From Mobilicoccus massiliensis (GTDB lineage Bacteria > Actinomycetota > Actinomycetes > Actinomycetales > Dermatophilaceae), in NCBI RefSeq assembly GCF_000826525.2, contig NZ_LN651331.1:528323-592322 (forward strand): 64,000 bases of DNA, written 5' to 3'. Both the position numbers and the translations under genes were made by a program. Numbering within the stretch: the first letter of the stretch is position 1; every line of letters begins with the position of its first letter. The notes beneath the pieces were generated by a model. The model did no database searches. It was not told the DNA's origin and saw only the letters and a program-made list of their open reading frames with translations. Positions 48,201 to 55,560 of this stretch are shown here, in pieces.

Positions 48201-48609
48201 CGGTGGCCTGCGCGTCGAGCTGGGCCTCGACGAGCACCGCGCGTCGGTCGTCGCTCACGGCGACGTTCTCGTCGTAGGGGTCGGCGACCTCAGACACGCC
48301 GTCGATACGCTCGAGACGCTGCACGAGGGCGGCGACATCGTGGCGTGTGCGCTCGTCCGCCGCGGTGCGCCCTTCGGGCACCTGGACGACGACCTGCGCT
48401 CCGGCGCCGCTCAACTCGGGGAATCGGCCTTCGAGATCGTCGATCGCCTCCTGCCCTTGCGACCCCGGAACGGTGTAGACCTCGCTCGTGCCCTTGGACA
48501 GCAGGCCCATTCCGGCGCCCAGCAGGATGAGTAGCACGAACCACACGCCGAGCACCTGCTTGGCGTGTCGGTGGCAATAGCTCCCCAGGTCGAACAGTGA
48601 CGACGACAC
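45214..48609 (-). CDS. MMPL/RND exporter fused to a degenerate ABC ATPase and a His/Asp-rich tail
   Basis: One uninterrupted 1,131-residue frame. Residues 1-780 are an MMPL transporter with about twelve helices, two extracytoplasmic loops and the proton-relay motifs GIDYALFILARHRE (Asp244) and AMDYQVFLVSRMRE (Asp676); an acidic cytoplasmic insert spans 335-425. Residues 804-1047 resemble an ABC ATPase: Walker A GPDGTGKTS (837-845), signature-like DLNGVERE (953-960) and Walker B VLVIDE (974-979). However, the Q-loop Gln and switch His are not recognisable. Residues 1065-1131 are almost only His, Asp and Gly. The GTG at 48609 has AGGAG upstream. It is likely to export lipid or hydrophobic compounds together with the YhgE partner; the substrate is unknown. 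Confidence 0.85.
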   Translation of the reverse strand: MSSSLFDLGSYCHRHAKQVLGVWFVLLILLGAGMGLLSKGTSEVYTVPGSQGQEAIDDLEGRFPELSGAGAQVVVQVPEGRTAADERTRHDVAALVQRLERIDGVSEVADPYDENVAVSDDRRAVLVEAQLDAQATDVDEATRQKLLNSVDPLRRAGYVAEVGGGVFMLPPPTISWMEAVGLGIAMFVLYLTFRSVRAAALPVVSALAGAGTTACLVMIATSVAKIPGTAPLLALMIGIAVGIDYALFILARHREQLADGLDLEESVALSNATAGGAVVFAGLTVLIALLGLGLAGLPFLTAMGIAGSCGVAVAVLASITLLPALMSLLGERLAPRTRGRGRLREDDRRSRDAVARAGADAQEPSREGDVHTQTDQPEHDDEHDDEPESGPGADGESAAHEPGRRTNADDDTGPGASARRRTGGWAGAWARTVTAVPALTLVVVTAGLVALAVPALGLRLALPDNGSIPTTESPRRAYDLIGEHFGPGANGPLLVTADIIGSDDPVGLVDDLEREIAAVSGIERISLATPNRDADTGVIVAVPETGPMDARTADLVRDLRGRLPGLGEKYDTTLAVTGHTAIQIDVSDRLGKAVLPFAAVVMGLSLLLLTIVFRSLLVPLTATIGFVLSTTAAFGVITLVFEHGWLADMLGVTRLGPVISFMPIIVMGVLFGLAMDYQVFLVSRMREAYVRGASPKAAVVDGFVSSGPVVAAAAAIMVAVFASFVPHADANLKPIAAGLAIGVLLDAVVIRMIFIPAALTLCGRHTWMIPAALDRILPHVDVEGGIVHDHLERSRQIREHPRRVVEARDVDIRGARGPVVTGLDLHVDEPGVCIVQGPDGTGKTSVLLTLAGRMPFESGCIEIAGYVLPEQAAAVQRRVALAEMRNVNDLDNSLKLGDHIAERLSARTLMPWARSRDVERVMDQYTAALVAAKGVKGSSVPRTEIDPRWVVGDLNGVERELFGIVLALVERPRVLVIDENGELRSDADRLAVMTAVGHLLRTEREAGRVVSVIGATTAPVDPAAPARLAGVPLENVSIVTLDLGHRSSFTVAGAGPGEAIDDRPAGGGRGDHAHHGDDGGRDGGSDDHHADDHHADRDGHDGHDGHVGYDGDDGYGDDGHDDHDGYAKVTR

Positions 48610-48631
48610 GGGCGACTCCTGAATGGCGGGT

Positions 48632-48649
48632 GGATACGAGTGTGTATCC
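48632..48649. promoter_or_regulatory. Predicted TetR operator 1
   Basis: GGATAC-GAGTGT-GTATCC is an 18-bp palindrome with perfect 6-bp arms, shared in form with the site at 48666. It lies just downstream of the predicted transcription start of the leftward MMPL gene. Confidence 0.65.
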
Positions 48650-48657
48650 GAAACGGA

Positions 48658-48687
48658 ACTGTACTGGATACGGTTGTGTATCGTGAA
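48658..48687 (-). promoter_or_regulatory. Predicted promoter of the MMPL-YhgE operon
   Basis: Minus strand: TTCACG (48687-48682) and TACAGT (48663-48658) are separated by 18 nt. Operator 2 fills the spacer and touches the -35, and operator 1 covers the start region, an arrangement suited to repression. Confidence 0.45.
48666..48683. promoter_or_regulatory. Predicted TetR operator 2
   Basis: GGATAC-GGTTGT-GTATCG differs from operator 1 at only three of 18 positions and is 34 bp from it, about three helical turns. It lies in the spacer of the leftward promoter and upstream of the tetR start at 48743. Confidence 0.65.
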
Positions 48688-48742
48688 CTCAGATCATCGG
48701 GATCCCCCGCACGAAAGGCGCCCCGCCAGGGGCTGAATCGCC

Positions 48743-49435
48743 GTGACACAGTCGAATTCGGGCCTGCCGGCCTCATCGTCGCAGGACGACGTCGCGATCT
48801 CCACGCGTCGACTCGCGACTCGCACCCGCCTCCTCGACGCGACGCGAGAGGTCGTCGCCGCCAAAGGAGTGCACGGCGCGAGCGTCGAGGAGATCTGCGA
48901 GGTCGCGGGGTTCACGCGCGGTGCCTTCTACTCCAACTACGCCGACAAGGACGAGATCCTGCTGGACCTCGTGCGGCGCGATCAGAGCCGGATCTTCGAC
49001 CCCGTCGCTCTCGGGGGCGAGGAGGAAGGGATCGATGCGATGGTCGAGGCCGTGCTGGCCGCCGTCGCACAACCCGACCTCGACTACTTCCTCGTGCACG
49101 CGGAGATCGCCCTGCACGGTATCCGCACGCCGGAGTTCGCCCCGGTGGCGACGGCCACCGACGGAGCCATGCGTGACCGGATCCGCACGATCCTCGCCGC
49201 CGGCCTGGCGCGACTGGACCGTGAACCCCTCGTGCATCTGGACGATCTCGCGGAGTGCGTGAGCGCGGTCAACGAGCGGTCGATCCGGCACGCCGCCCTC
49301 GCCGGTGAGCGCGACCTGCGGCGGATGGCCCGCGCCACGCTCCCCCACGTGCTGCGGGGACTCACCCGCCCCCGACAGCACGCGCATTCGCGGGATGACG
49401 GCGACGCCGACCGCACCGTGACCGACGACGCCTGA
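48743..49435 (+). CDS. TetR family transcriptional regulator
   Basis: A 230-residue repressor-type protein. The N-terminal helix-turn-helix is LLDATREVVAAKGVHGASVE followed by EICEVAGFTRGAFYSNYADKDEIL (about residues 30-75), the canonical TetR pattern. The C-terminal ligand-binding half is helical and not specific. GTG 48743 is the start. It is divergent from the MMPL-ATPase/YhgE operon, with two matching palindromes in the 133-bp gap, so it most likely represses that operon and itself and is released by an exported compound or lipid. The C-terminus has a short His/Asp/Arg-rich tail (RPRQHAHSRDDGDADR). Confidence 0.88.
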   Translation: MTQSNSGLPASSSQDDVAISTRRLATRTRLLDATREVVAAKGVHGASVEEICEVAGFTRGAFYSNYADKDEILLDLVRRDQSRIFDPVALGGEEEGIDAMVEAVLAAVAQPDLDYFLVHAEIALHGIRTPEFAPVATATDGAMRDRIRTILAAGLARLDREPLVHLDDLAECVSAVNERSIRHAALAGERDLRRMARATLPHVLRGLTRPRQHAHSRDDGDADRTVTDDA

Positions 49436-49562
49436 CGCGAGCAGGCGCCGGCCGTCGCGTCACGAGCGGTTCGCCTGTGGCACAAGGAGCCTCACGGCTG
49501 CCCGGAGACGACGGCATTCCGATTCCCATTGATTCGGCGGCGACGAGGCCGATGGGACGGCG

Positions 49563-50423
49563 ATGGCCGCGAACCCTCCTCCTCGTCTCGGCGCGCACCG
49601 GCTCCCGGGAAACCCGAGCCCGCCCGCGCGTCGCTCGGTGCTGCTCGGCGGTCTCGGCGCCGGAGTGCTCGTGCTCGGATCCCGTCTCGCACCGGGCCTT
49701 GTCCCGCCGCAGGCCCCCTCTGCCGCCGGTTCCACGACTCCCCTGGCTTCGACGACGAGACGCACCGGGGCAGCTCTGCCCGCTCCACCGCCGCCCCCAC
49801 CCGCGGGCGCGCGACCGCGGGAGCCGTGGTCGTCGGGCGCGATCGGCGACTGGCGTGCCTCGGCGCACTCCGCCTCCACACCCGAGGAGGACGCGCGAGC
49901 CGCGGCGCAGGCCGGGGTCCATCTCGTCGGCGACTCGATCGCGACGCGGCTCCTGCCCGCCCTCCGCAGCCGGCTCGGGAAGCGCCCGCTGTCTCACGAC
50001 GTGTGGAACGGACGCCCCACCGCCCCCGCGCTCGATCATCTCGAACAGGCCGCCGCCGAGGGCAGACTCGCCCCCACGGTCGTCGCGGTCCTCGGCAGCA
50101 ACGACATCTTCGACCCATGGGAGTTCGAGAACCAGGTGCAGCGGTGCCGCACGATCGTCGGCGAGCGACGCCTACTGTGGGTCACCCCGTACGTGAGCCG
50201 CCCGGCGGCGCCGTCGGCCGACGTGCGCAACTGCGCTCCTCTCGGCCTGGTCCTCGAACGCGCCGCTGCCGGAGGCGGAATCGAACTCGTCCGGTGGTTC
50301 GAGTTGCTCGCGCGCACGGCCGACCGCCTCGAGGACCACCTCGACGACGGCGTCCATCCCACCGCTCGCGGCGCCGCCGCGCTGGCCGACCTCGTGACCG
50401 CCGTCCTCACGCGCTCCGCCTGA
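49563..50423 (+). CDS. Exported SGNH hydrolase-like protein (Tat signal)
   Basis: A 286-residue protein. The N-terminal region contains a twin-arginine motif before a hydrophobic stretch (ARRSVLLGGLGAGVLVLG, about 22-40), so secretion by Tat is likely. A Pro/Ala-rich linker (PAPPPPPPAGARPRE) leads to an SGNH-type domain: VHLVGDSIATRL (nucleophile Ser in GDS), VVAVLGSNDIFDP (oxyanion Gly/Asn) and the C-terminal catalytic pair DDGVHPTARG. It is a probable esterase or acyl hydrolase of cell-surface material, similar to the C-terminal domain of the acyltransferase at 5549. The ATG at 49563 is used. A 31-bp repeat array follows the stop. Confidence 0.8.
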   Translation: MAANPPPRLGAHRLPGNPSPPARRSVLLGGLGAGVLVLGSRLAPGLVPPQAPSAAGSTTPLASTTRRTGAALPAPPPPPPAGARPREPWSSGAIGDWRASAHSASTPEEDARAAAQAGVHLVGDSIATRLLPALRSRLGKRPLSHDVWNGRPTAPALDHLEQAAAEGRLAPTVVAVLGSNDIFDPWEFENQVQRCRTIVGERRLLWVTPYVSRPAAPSADVRNCAPLGLVLERAAAGGGIELVRWFELLARTADRLEDHLDDGVHPTARGAAALADLVTAVLTRSA

Positions 50424-50451
50424 GTCACCCACACCCCTGCGCCCCCGGACG

Positions 50452-50630
50452 CTCGAACAGGCGGTTCCACCCCACGTCTGCCGCTCGAACAGGCGGTTCC
50501 ACCCACGCTTGCCGCTGGGACAGGCGGTTTCACCCACGCTTGCCGCTGGGACAGGCGGTTTCACCCACGTTTGTCGCTGGGACAGGCGGCTCCGGCCGGG
50601 CGCACGCCGGGTGTCCGGTGGAACCGCCTG
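50452..50630. repeat. Five 31-32 bp tandem repeats capped by an inverted copy
   Basis: CAGGCGG recurs at 50458, 50490, 50521, 50552 and 50583 (periods 32, 31, 31, 31). Each copy continues as CAGGCGGTTYCACCCACG followed by a short TTGCCGCTGGGA-like stretch. At 50617-50630, GGTGGAACCGCCTG is the exact reverse complement of the first copy's CAGGCGGTTCCACC. The array lies between convergent genes and can fold into alternative hairpins, so it may terminate both. The period is not a multiple of three, so it is not coding. Confidence 0.85.
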
Positions 50631-50643
50631 TGTGGGCGAAGAG

Positions 50644-52092
50644 CTACCGGATCGCGAAGCGGATGCGGCGGGTCATGATGTCGGCCTTCGTCAACCGAAC
50701 CCGCACCCGGGCTCCCGGTTCGGCGGTGCCGTCGGCGACACCCACCACCGCGGGGTCGGCGAGCTGGACGACGAGACCCTTCTCGCCGCGGTCCTCGACG
50801 ACGACCGCGTCGAACGTCTCGCCGACGCGGCGGGTGAGTTCGGCGGCCTCGGCGGCGTCGGTGCACGCCCGGGCGACCCCCGACGCGCGGCGGTCTCCGT
50901 CCTTCATGGCCTCCGGCAGACCCGGCAGTGCCTCGCGCACCCACGCCGGCACCTCCTCGCCGGCGTCGAGTGCGGCGCACACCGCGAGCCCGAACCGGTC
51001 GACCAGCCGCCGCAGCGGGGCCGTGACGTGCGCGTACGGCGCCGCGATCGCGGCGTGCTCGGTCTGTTCGGGCGCCTCGCCGTCGACGGCGGTGTACCCG
51101 GCGCCGCGAAAGAGACTCGTCGCCGCGTGGAGCAGCGCGAGGTGGCGCGGGTCGTCCCCGTCGAGGGTGCGCAGGAACGCGCCGTACGGCTGATCCGCCG
51201 GCCAGTCGAGCCCGAGGGCGCGGGCCTGCAGCCGAAACCGGCGCACGTCCTTCTCGCTCGGGGGCGGCATCGTGCGCAGGATGCCCACGCCCCCGGCGAG
51301 CATCATGTCGGCGGCGGCCATGCCGGTGAGCAGGGAGATCTGCGCGTTGTGGTCCTCCGCGGGCACGACGGGCCGGAACTCGAGGCGGTAGGAGCCGTCC
51401 TCCTCCCGGACGATCTCCTGATCGGGCATCGGCAGGCTCGCGCCACCCCGCCGCAGCTCGGCCTCCGCACGAAGTTCACCGATGCGCGCGAGCAGCGGCA
51501 GTTGCGCGTCGGTCTCCGGCGTCACCCCGCTGCCGTGGCCGTCGAGCAGCTCCTGGACCTGCCCGTAGTCGTAACGGGCGACGCTGCGCACGCGCATGCG
51601 GGTGACGTGGGCCTTCGTGAGCTCACCACGCGCGTCGAGCCGCAGGTCCCAGACGTACGCGGCGCGTTCGACACCGGGAAGGAGGCTGCAGGCCCCTTCG
51701 CTGAGCACCTGCGGATGCAGGGGGGCCTTCTCGTCGGGCAGATAGATCGTCTGCCCGCGGCGGCGCGCCTCGGCGTCGATCGCGCCGCCGGGCCTCACCG
51801 CGTCGGAGAGGTCGGCGATCGCGTAGCGGATGCGAAAGCCCTCCCCCTCGGAGGCGAGGTGCATGGCCTGGTCGAGGTCCATGCTGCCGGGCGGGTCGAT
51901 CGTGAGGAACGGCAGCTCGGTCGCGTCGGGTAGCGCCGCGGCCACGGCGTCGGCGCGTTCGGCCGCGGCCTGCGCCTCGGTGAGGACGTCGGGCGTGAAC
52001 TCCCCCGGTACGTCGAACTCGGCACGGATCGCGTCGAACGCCGCCTCGAGGGTGGCGTCCGCGGTGGCCAGGCGATAACTCGGCAGCGGCAT
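50644..52092 (-). CDS. RNase II/RNB-domain exoribonuclease-like protein
   Basis: A 482-residue protein with the RNB catalytic domain of RNase II/R. The acidic active-site motif is LTIDPPGSMDLDQAM, followed by YAIADLSDAVRPGGAIDAEARRRGQTIYLPD, LLTGMAAADMMLAGGVGILR and APYAHVTAPLRRLVDRFG. It is shorter than RNase R (about 700-800): there are no cold-shock domains at the N-terminus, and the C-terminal about 60 residues look like a short S1-like barrel (VVVEDRGEKGLVVQLADPAVVGV). This short form is common in actinobacteria. The ATG at 52092 (MPLPSYRLATAD) is chosen. It is a 3'-5' RNA decay enzyme by family. Confidence 0.87.
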   Translation of the reverse strand: MPLPSYRLATADATLEAAFDAIRAEFDVPGEFTPDVLTEAQAAAERADAVAAALPDATELPFLTIDPPGSMDLDQAMHLASEGEGFRIRYAIADLSDAVRPGGAIDAEARRRGQTIYLPDEKAPLHPQVLSEGACSLLPGVERAAYVWDLRLDARGELTKAHVTRMRVRSVARYDYGQVQELLDGHGSGVTPETDAQLPLLARIGELRAEAELRRGGASLPMPDQEIVREEDGSYRLEFRPVVPAEDHNAQISLLTGMAAADMMLAGGVGILRTMPPPSEKDVRRFRLQARALGLDWPADQPYGAFLRTLDGDDPRHLALLHAATSLFRGAGYTAVDGEAPEQTEHAAIAAPYAHVTAPLRRLVDRFGLAVCAALDAGEEVPAWVREALPGLPEAMKDGDRRASGVARACTDAAEAAELTRRVGETFDAVVVEDRGEKGLVVQLADPAVVGVADGTAEPGARVRVRLTKADIMTRRIRFAIR

Positions 52093-52299
52093 GGGGCCAA
52101 GGCTACGGAACCCGAGGTCAGGACACGAGACGATCGTCGGGCCGCGACGCTTGCGCTGGCCCTCCCTCACCGCCGGAGAACCCGGGACAGAACCCGTCGA
52201 GCACCTCCCCCGACGCGGTCCCCGCTGCGACGTCGAGCACGGAGGCCGGTACCTCGGAGCCGGCGCGACAGCCGAAGAACGTCTGCCCCGGCGCCGGCG

Positions 52300-53607
52300 T
52301 CAGCGCAGGTGAGAGGTGTCGTTGACGAACTCGACGACGACGCCCCCGTCCTTCCACCGGCGGATCGAGGTCATCGAGCACGGGTTGGTGGCCATCCGCC
52401 ACACGTGGGGCAGGTCGAGCCCGAGGGCCTCGGCGAGGATCACGCCGATCGGCCCGCGATGGGTCACGAGGACGAGCGTGGGGGCGGCCCCCTCGGCGGC
52501 GTTCCTTCGCGACTGCTCCACGAGCCGCGCGACGGCAGGCCGCACCCGGTCGGTGAGCTCGCCGTAGCTCTCCCCACCGGGAGGCGGGACGTCCTCGGCG
52601 TTGCGCGAGCGCTGCAGCGCCTCCGGATCCGCTCGGGAGATGTCGGCGACCGTGCGCCCTTCCCACTCCCCGAAACACAGTTCGTCGAGGTCGGGCTCGA
52701 CCTCGGTGCCCACGCCGAGTCTCGCCGCGATGAGCTGGCCGGTCTGCCGGGCCCGTTGCAACGACGAGGTGACGACGCGCACGCCGTCGCCCGTTCCGAG
52801 GAACGCCTCCACTCCCTGCCCGGCTGCTCGCGCCTGCGCCGCCCCCTCCACGGTGAGCTGGGGGTCGGCGCCGCCGCGGCCGTCGAGACGTCCTTCGCGG
52901 GTGTATTCGGTGACTCCGTGACGCACGAGAACGATGCGCACCGGAGGCGACATGTCCGGCGCCTCGCCCGACGTCGGGGCACCCGGCATCGCGGACAGCG
53001 GTGCGGGCGGCGGCACGAGATCCTCGGTGTCGGCCTCGCGTTCGTCGGCGGCGCGGCCCTCCTCGGTCACCTCGGGGCTCGTCCCAGCCTCCTCGCCGAC
53101 GAGCGCACCCTCCACGGCTGCCGCGTCGGTCGCGCTCGTGCTCGCCGCCTGCTCGTTCGGCGTGCGATCCACGTGGTGCCCGTCCATCCCCTCGTTGGAG
53201 AGGGCGTCGGCGTCCTTGTTCCGGGCACGTGGGATCCACGTGAACGTCACCGACCCGCCGTCGTCGCGGATCTCGGCGACGATCTCGCGCGCCTGCGCCG
53301 CGAGCCGCTGCATGTCGGCGTGCTTGATCTTCCAGCGGCCCGACATCTGCTCGACGACGAGCTTGGAGTCCATCCGCACGTCCACGGTCACCGGCTCTCC
53401 GGCGGCGAGGTCGCGGGCTGCCTCGAGGCCGACGATGAGGCCGGTGTACTCGGCGACGTTGTTGCTGGCCCGCCCGAGAGGGGCGGCAAGCTCGCGCAGG
53501 ATCCGGCCGTCCTCGCGCACGAGAGCGCCGTAGCCCGCGACGCCGGGGTTGCCCCGAGAGCCGCCGTCGGCCTCGACGACGAGTGTGCGCGTCGAGCGGG
53601 TGGTCAC
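52300..53607 (-). CDS. Bifunctional RNase HI / histidine (acid) phosphatase
   Basis: A 435-residue fusion. Residues 1-140 form an RNase HI domain with all acidic residues: VEADGGSRGNPG, NVAEYTGLIVGLEAA, VRMDSKLVVEQMSG and NKDADALSNEGMDG. A Glu/Ala/Pro-rich linker of about 90 residues follows. The C-terminal 200 residues are a histidine phosphatase (LVRHGVTEYTREGRLDGRG, SSLQRARQTGQLIA, LVTHRGPIGVIL), related to alpha-ribazole phosphatase CobC. The same architecture is known from mycobacteria (Rv2228c), where the phosphatase part is active. The GTG at 53607 overlaps the zinc-ribbon gene stop (GTGA), indicating coupling. It should remove RNA from RNA-DNA hybrids; the phosphatase substrate here is not known. 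Confidence 0.9.
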   Translation of the reverse strand: MTTRSTRTLVVEADGGSRGNPGVAGYGALVREDGRILRELAAPLGRASNNVAEYTGLIVGLEAARDLAAGEPVTVDVRMDSKLVVEQMSGRWKIKHADMQRLAAQAREIVAEIRDDGGSVTFTWIPRARNKDADALSNEGMDGHHVDRTPNEQAASTSATDAAAVEGALVGEEAGTSPEVTEEGRAADEREADTEDLVPPPAPLSAMPGAPTSGEAPDMSPPVRIVLVRHGVTEYTREGRLDGRGGADPQLTVEGAAQARAAGQGVEAFLGTGDGVRVVTSSLQRARQTGQLIAARLGVGTEVEPDLDELCFGEWEGRTVADISRADPEALQRSRNAEDVPPPGGESYGELTDRVRPAVARLVEQSRRNAAEGAAPTLVLVTHRGPIGVILAEALGLDLPHVWRMATNPCSMTSIRRWKDGGVVVEFVNDTSHLR

Positions 53608-54341
53608 AGTCCCGACTCGGCGGTACGCACGAGGATGCGGCGGCACTCGTCGCAGCGGACGACCTCGTCCTCGGCCGCTCGACGGATGCGGTCGAGGTCG
53701 GCGGACATGAGTTCGAGGTTGCAGCCCTCGCAGCGACGCTGGGTCAGCGGGGCCGCGCCCATGCCCGTGGTGGCGCGGATCTTCTCGTAGAGAGCGAGCA
53801 GTTCTCCGCCGACGCCCGCCGCGATGTTCTCGCGTCGGGTCGCGACGTCGGTGCGCTCCTGGTCGAGCCCGGCAACCGCTGCGTCGCGGGCGTGTTCGGC
53901 CTCGGCCAGGGCGGCATCCAGGGGCGCGCGTCGCTCGGTGAGCGCCGTCAGGCGACCCGTGGCCGCCTCGGCCCGTTCCATGATCTCGAGCTCGATCTCC
54001 TCGAGCTCGCTCTGGCGCCGGGCGAGCGACTGCAGTTCGTGGGTGAGCGCCTGCATGTCCTTGGCCGAGCCCTGGCCGGCATCGAGTCGCTGCCGGTTGC
54101 GTGCGGCGCGATCGCGCACGAGTGCGACGTCGTTCTCGGCCTTGGTGAGTTCTCGCTGCACGTCCTCGTCGTCGACGCGGGCCCGGGCGATCTCGGAGTC
54201 GAGCGTGGCGATCTCGGCGGTGCGGGCCTCGACCGCGGCGGCTTCGGGGAGGTTCTTGGCGCGGTGCGCGATCTGGGCGAGGCGCGTGTCGGCGGTCTGC
54301 AGGTCGAGCAGGCGCCACTGGAGCTGTGGATCGGCCTTCAC
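53604..54341 (-). CDS. C4-type zinc-ribbon coiled-coil protein
   Basis: A 245-residue protein. Residues about 20-185 are a long coiled coil (EAAAVEARTAEIATLDSEIA, MQALTHELQSLARRQSELEE). The C-terminal 55 residues carry a zinc ribbon with four cysteines in two C-x2-C pairs (RRCEGCNLEL and VVRCDECRRIL). Members of this family, annotated as C4-type zinc ribbon or CdsZ proteins, are thought to bind nucleic acids or ribosomes. It lies in a tight leftward operon: Nif3-like protein, this gene (63 bp later), then the RNase H fusion (4-bp overlap), a conserved actinobacterial grouping. Confidence 0.88.
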   Translation of the reverse strand: MKADPQLQWRLLDLQTADTRLAQIAHRAKNLPEAAAVEARTAEIATLDSEIARARVDDEDVQRELTKAENDVALVRDRAARNRQRLDAGQGSAKDMQALTHELQSLARRQSELEEIELEIMERAEAATGRLTALTERRAPLDAALAEAEHARDAAVAGLDQERTDVATRRENIAAGVGGELLALYEKIRATTGMGAAPLTQRRCEGCNLELMSADLDRIRRAAEDEVVRCDECRRILVRTAESGL

Positions 54342-54404
54342 CGGGGTCCTTTCGTCGGGCGGGTGTCGCAGGTGCCGGGGGCGTCGGTCACGCCGACGCC
54401 GGTT

Positions 54405-55277
54405 CTATGTCGGGGAGTCGAGGTCGTCGAGGTCATCGAGATCGACGGCGCCGACCGTGAACGTCCACGGGTCGGTGACGAGTTCGCTGATGTGGTGCTC
54501 GACGTCCGTGCCCGCCGGGCCGAGGTCGGCGAGGGCGGTGGCGAGCCGGTCCCGCACGTCGGCGAGCCAGAGGTACTCGGTGGCGTAGTGGCCGGCGTCG
54601 ACGAGGTACGGGGTGCGTCCGCGCGCCTCCTCACGAGCCTCGAGGGCCGGATGATGCCGCAGGTCGGAGGTGACGTAGACGTCGGCGTCACACGCCCGGA
54701 CGGCGTCGAACAACGAGTCCCCTGCCCCGCCGAGCACGGCGATGCGTCGCACGGGAGCGGCGGGCGGGCCGGAGACGCGGATACCCCCGGCCGTGGCCGG
54801 CAGACGCGAGACGAGCCGGCGGGCGAGATCGCCGAGCGAGATGGCCTCGGGCAGGTTGCCGACGCGGCCGAGATCGGCGCCCTCGGAGACGGTGAGCGTC
54901 TCGAGCTCGTCGAGCCCGCAGGCGGCGCCGAGCGCGTCGCACACCCCGGGCCACGCGACGTCGGCGTTGGTGTGGGCGGTGAAGAGGGCGATGTCGGCGA
55001 CGACGAGCGCGGTGACCGTCGCCCCCTTGGCCGTCGTGGTGGCCACCGAGTGCACCCCGCGCAGCAGCAACGGGTGGTGCGTGACGAGCAGGTCGGCACC
55101 GGCGTCCCGTGCCTCCTCGACGACGGCGAGCGTCGGGTCGACCGCGTAGTGGACGCGCCGCACGGGCTGCTCGGGGTCTCCGGTGGTCAGCCCGACACGG
55201 TCCCACGACTGCGCCGAGTCGTGCGGGTAGAAGCCCTCGAGCACCTCGAGGACCTGCCGCAGGGTCACGGTCTGCAT
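54405..55277 (-). CDS. Nif3-like dinuclear metal-centre protein (GTP cyclohydrolase I type 2 family)
   Basis: A 290-residue cytosolic protein of the NIF3/YbgI family. Conserved features are AQSWDRVGLTTGDPEQPV, LLVTHHPLLLRG with metal-ligand histidines, the FTAHTNADVAWPGV motif, and late in the sequence VDAGHYATEYLWLADV, which completes the di-metal site. The length matches the shorter form without the inserted PII-like domain. Homologues have been given the name GTP cyclohydrolase I type 2, but the physiological reaction is uncertain. It starts the operon with the zinc-ribbon and RNase H genes. Confidence 0.9.
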   Translation of the reverse strand: MQTVTLRQVLEVLEGFYPHDSAQSWDRVGLTTGDPEQPVRRVHYAVDPTLAVVEEARDAGADLLVTHHPLLLRGVHSVATTTAKGATVTALVVADIALFTAHTNADVAWPGVCDALGAACGLDELETLTVSEGADLGRVGNLPEAISLGDLARRLVSRLPATAGGIRVSGPPAAPVRRIAVLGGAGDSLFDAVRACDADVYVTSDLRHHPALEAREEARGRTPYLVDAGHYATEYLWLADVRDRLATALADLGPAGTDVEHHISELVTDPWTFTVGAVDLDDLDDLDSPT

Positions 55278-55430
55278 TGCCGGCGCACCTTTCTGTCGGG
55301 GTCGGCCCAGCCTACGCAGGACCCACGGGTCACCGCGTCACCGCCGATCACCACCGATCGCCGCCGATCGCCGCGACGCATCGAATCGGGTGATTCGCTC
55401 CATCCACCACCGCGCCCATCCGAGACGGCA

Positions 55431-55488
55431 GACGGGATGGCGACCGGACCGGGGTCATCACCCCACCCTCGCCGCCATCCCATTTCCC
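55431..55488. repeat. 58-bp palindromic element, copy 2
   Basis: It has the same segment lengths as the element at 35800: GACGGGATGGC, 9 nt, GGGGTCATCACCCC, 9 nt, GCCATCCCATTTCCC. The stem-forming parts are conserved while the two 9-nt joints differ. It lies in the gap between tRNA-Val and the Nif3-like gene. Confidence 0.8.
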
Positions 55489-55560
55489 ATCTCGTGGGAA
55501 CGGATGACCGGACGCGAGACGGCGGGGACGCCGCACGGTGGGGTGAGGAGAGAACGTGAG

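Noticed and set aside
50452-50630. Possible CRISPR array because of short regularly spaced repeats
   Set aside because: The whole 31-bp period is repeated, leaving no unique spacers, and no cas genes are present.
52118-52299. Minus-strand frame between the RNase H fusion and the RNase II-like gene
   Set aside because: About 60 codons continuing out of frame from the neighbouring gene, without a start or similarity; GC-rich by chance.
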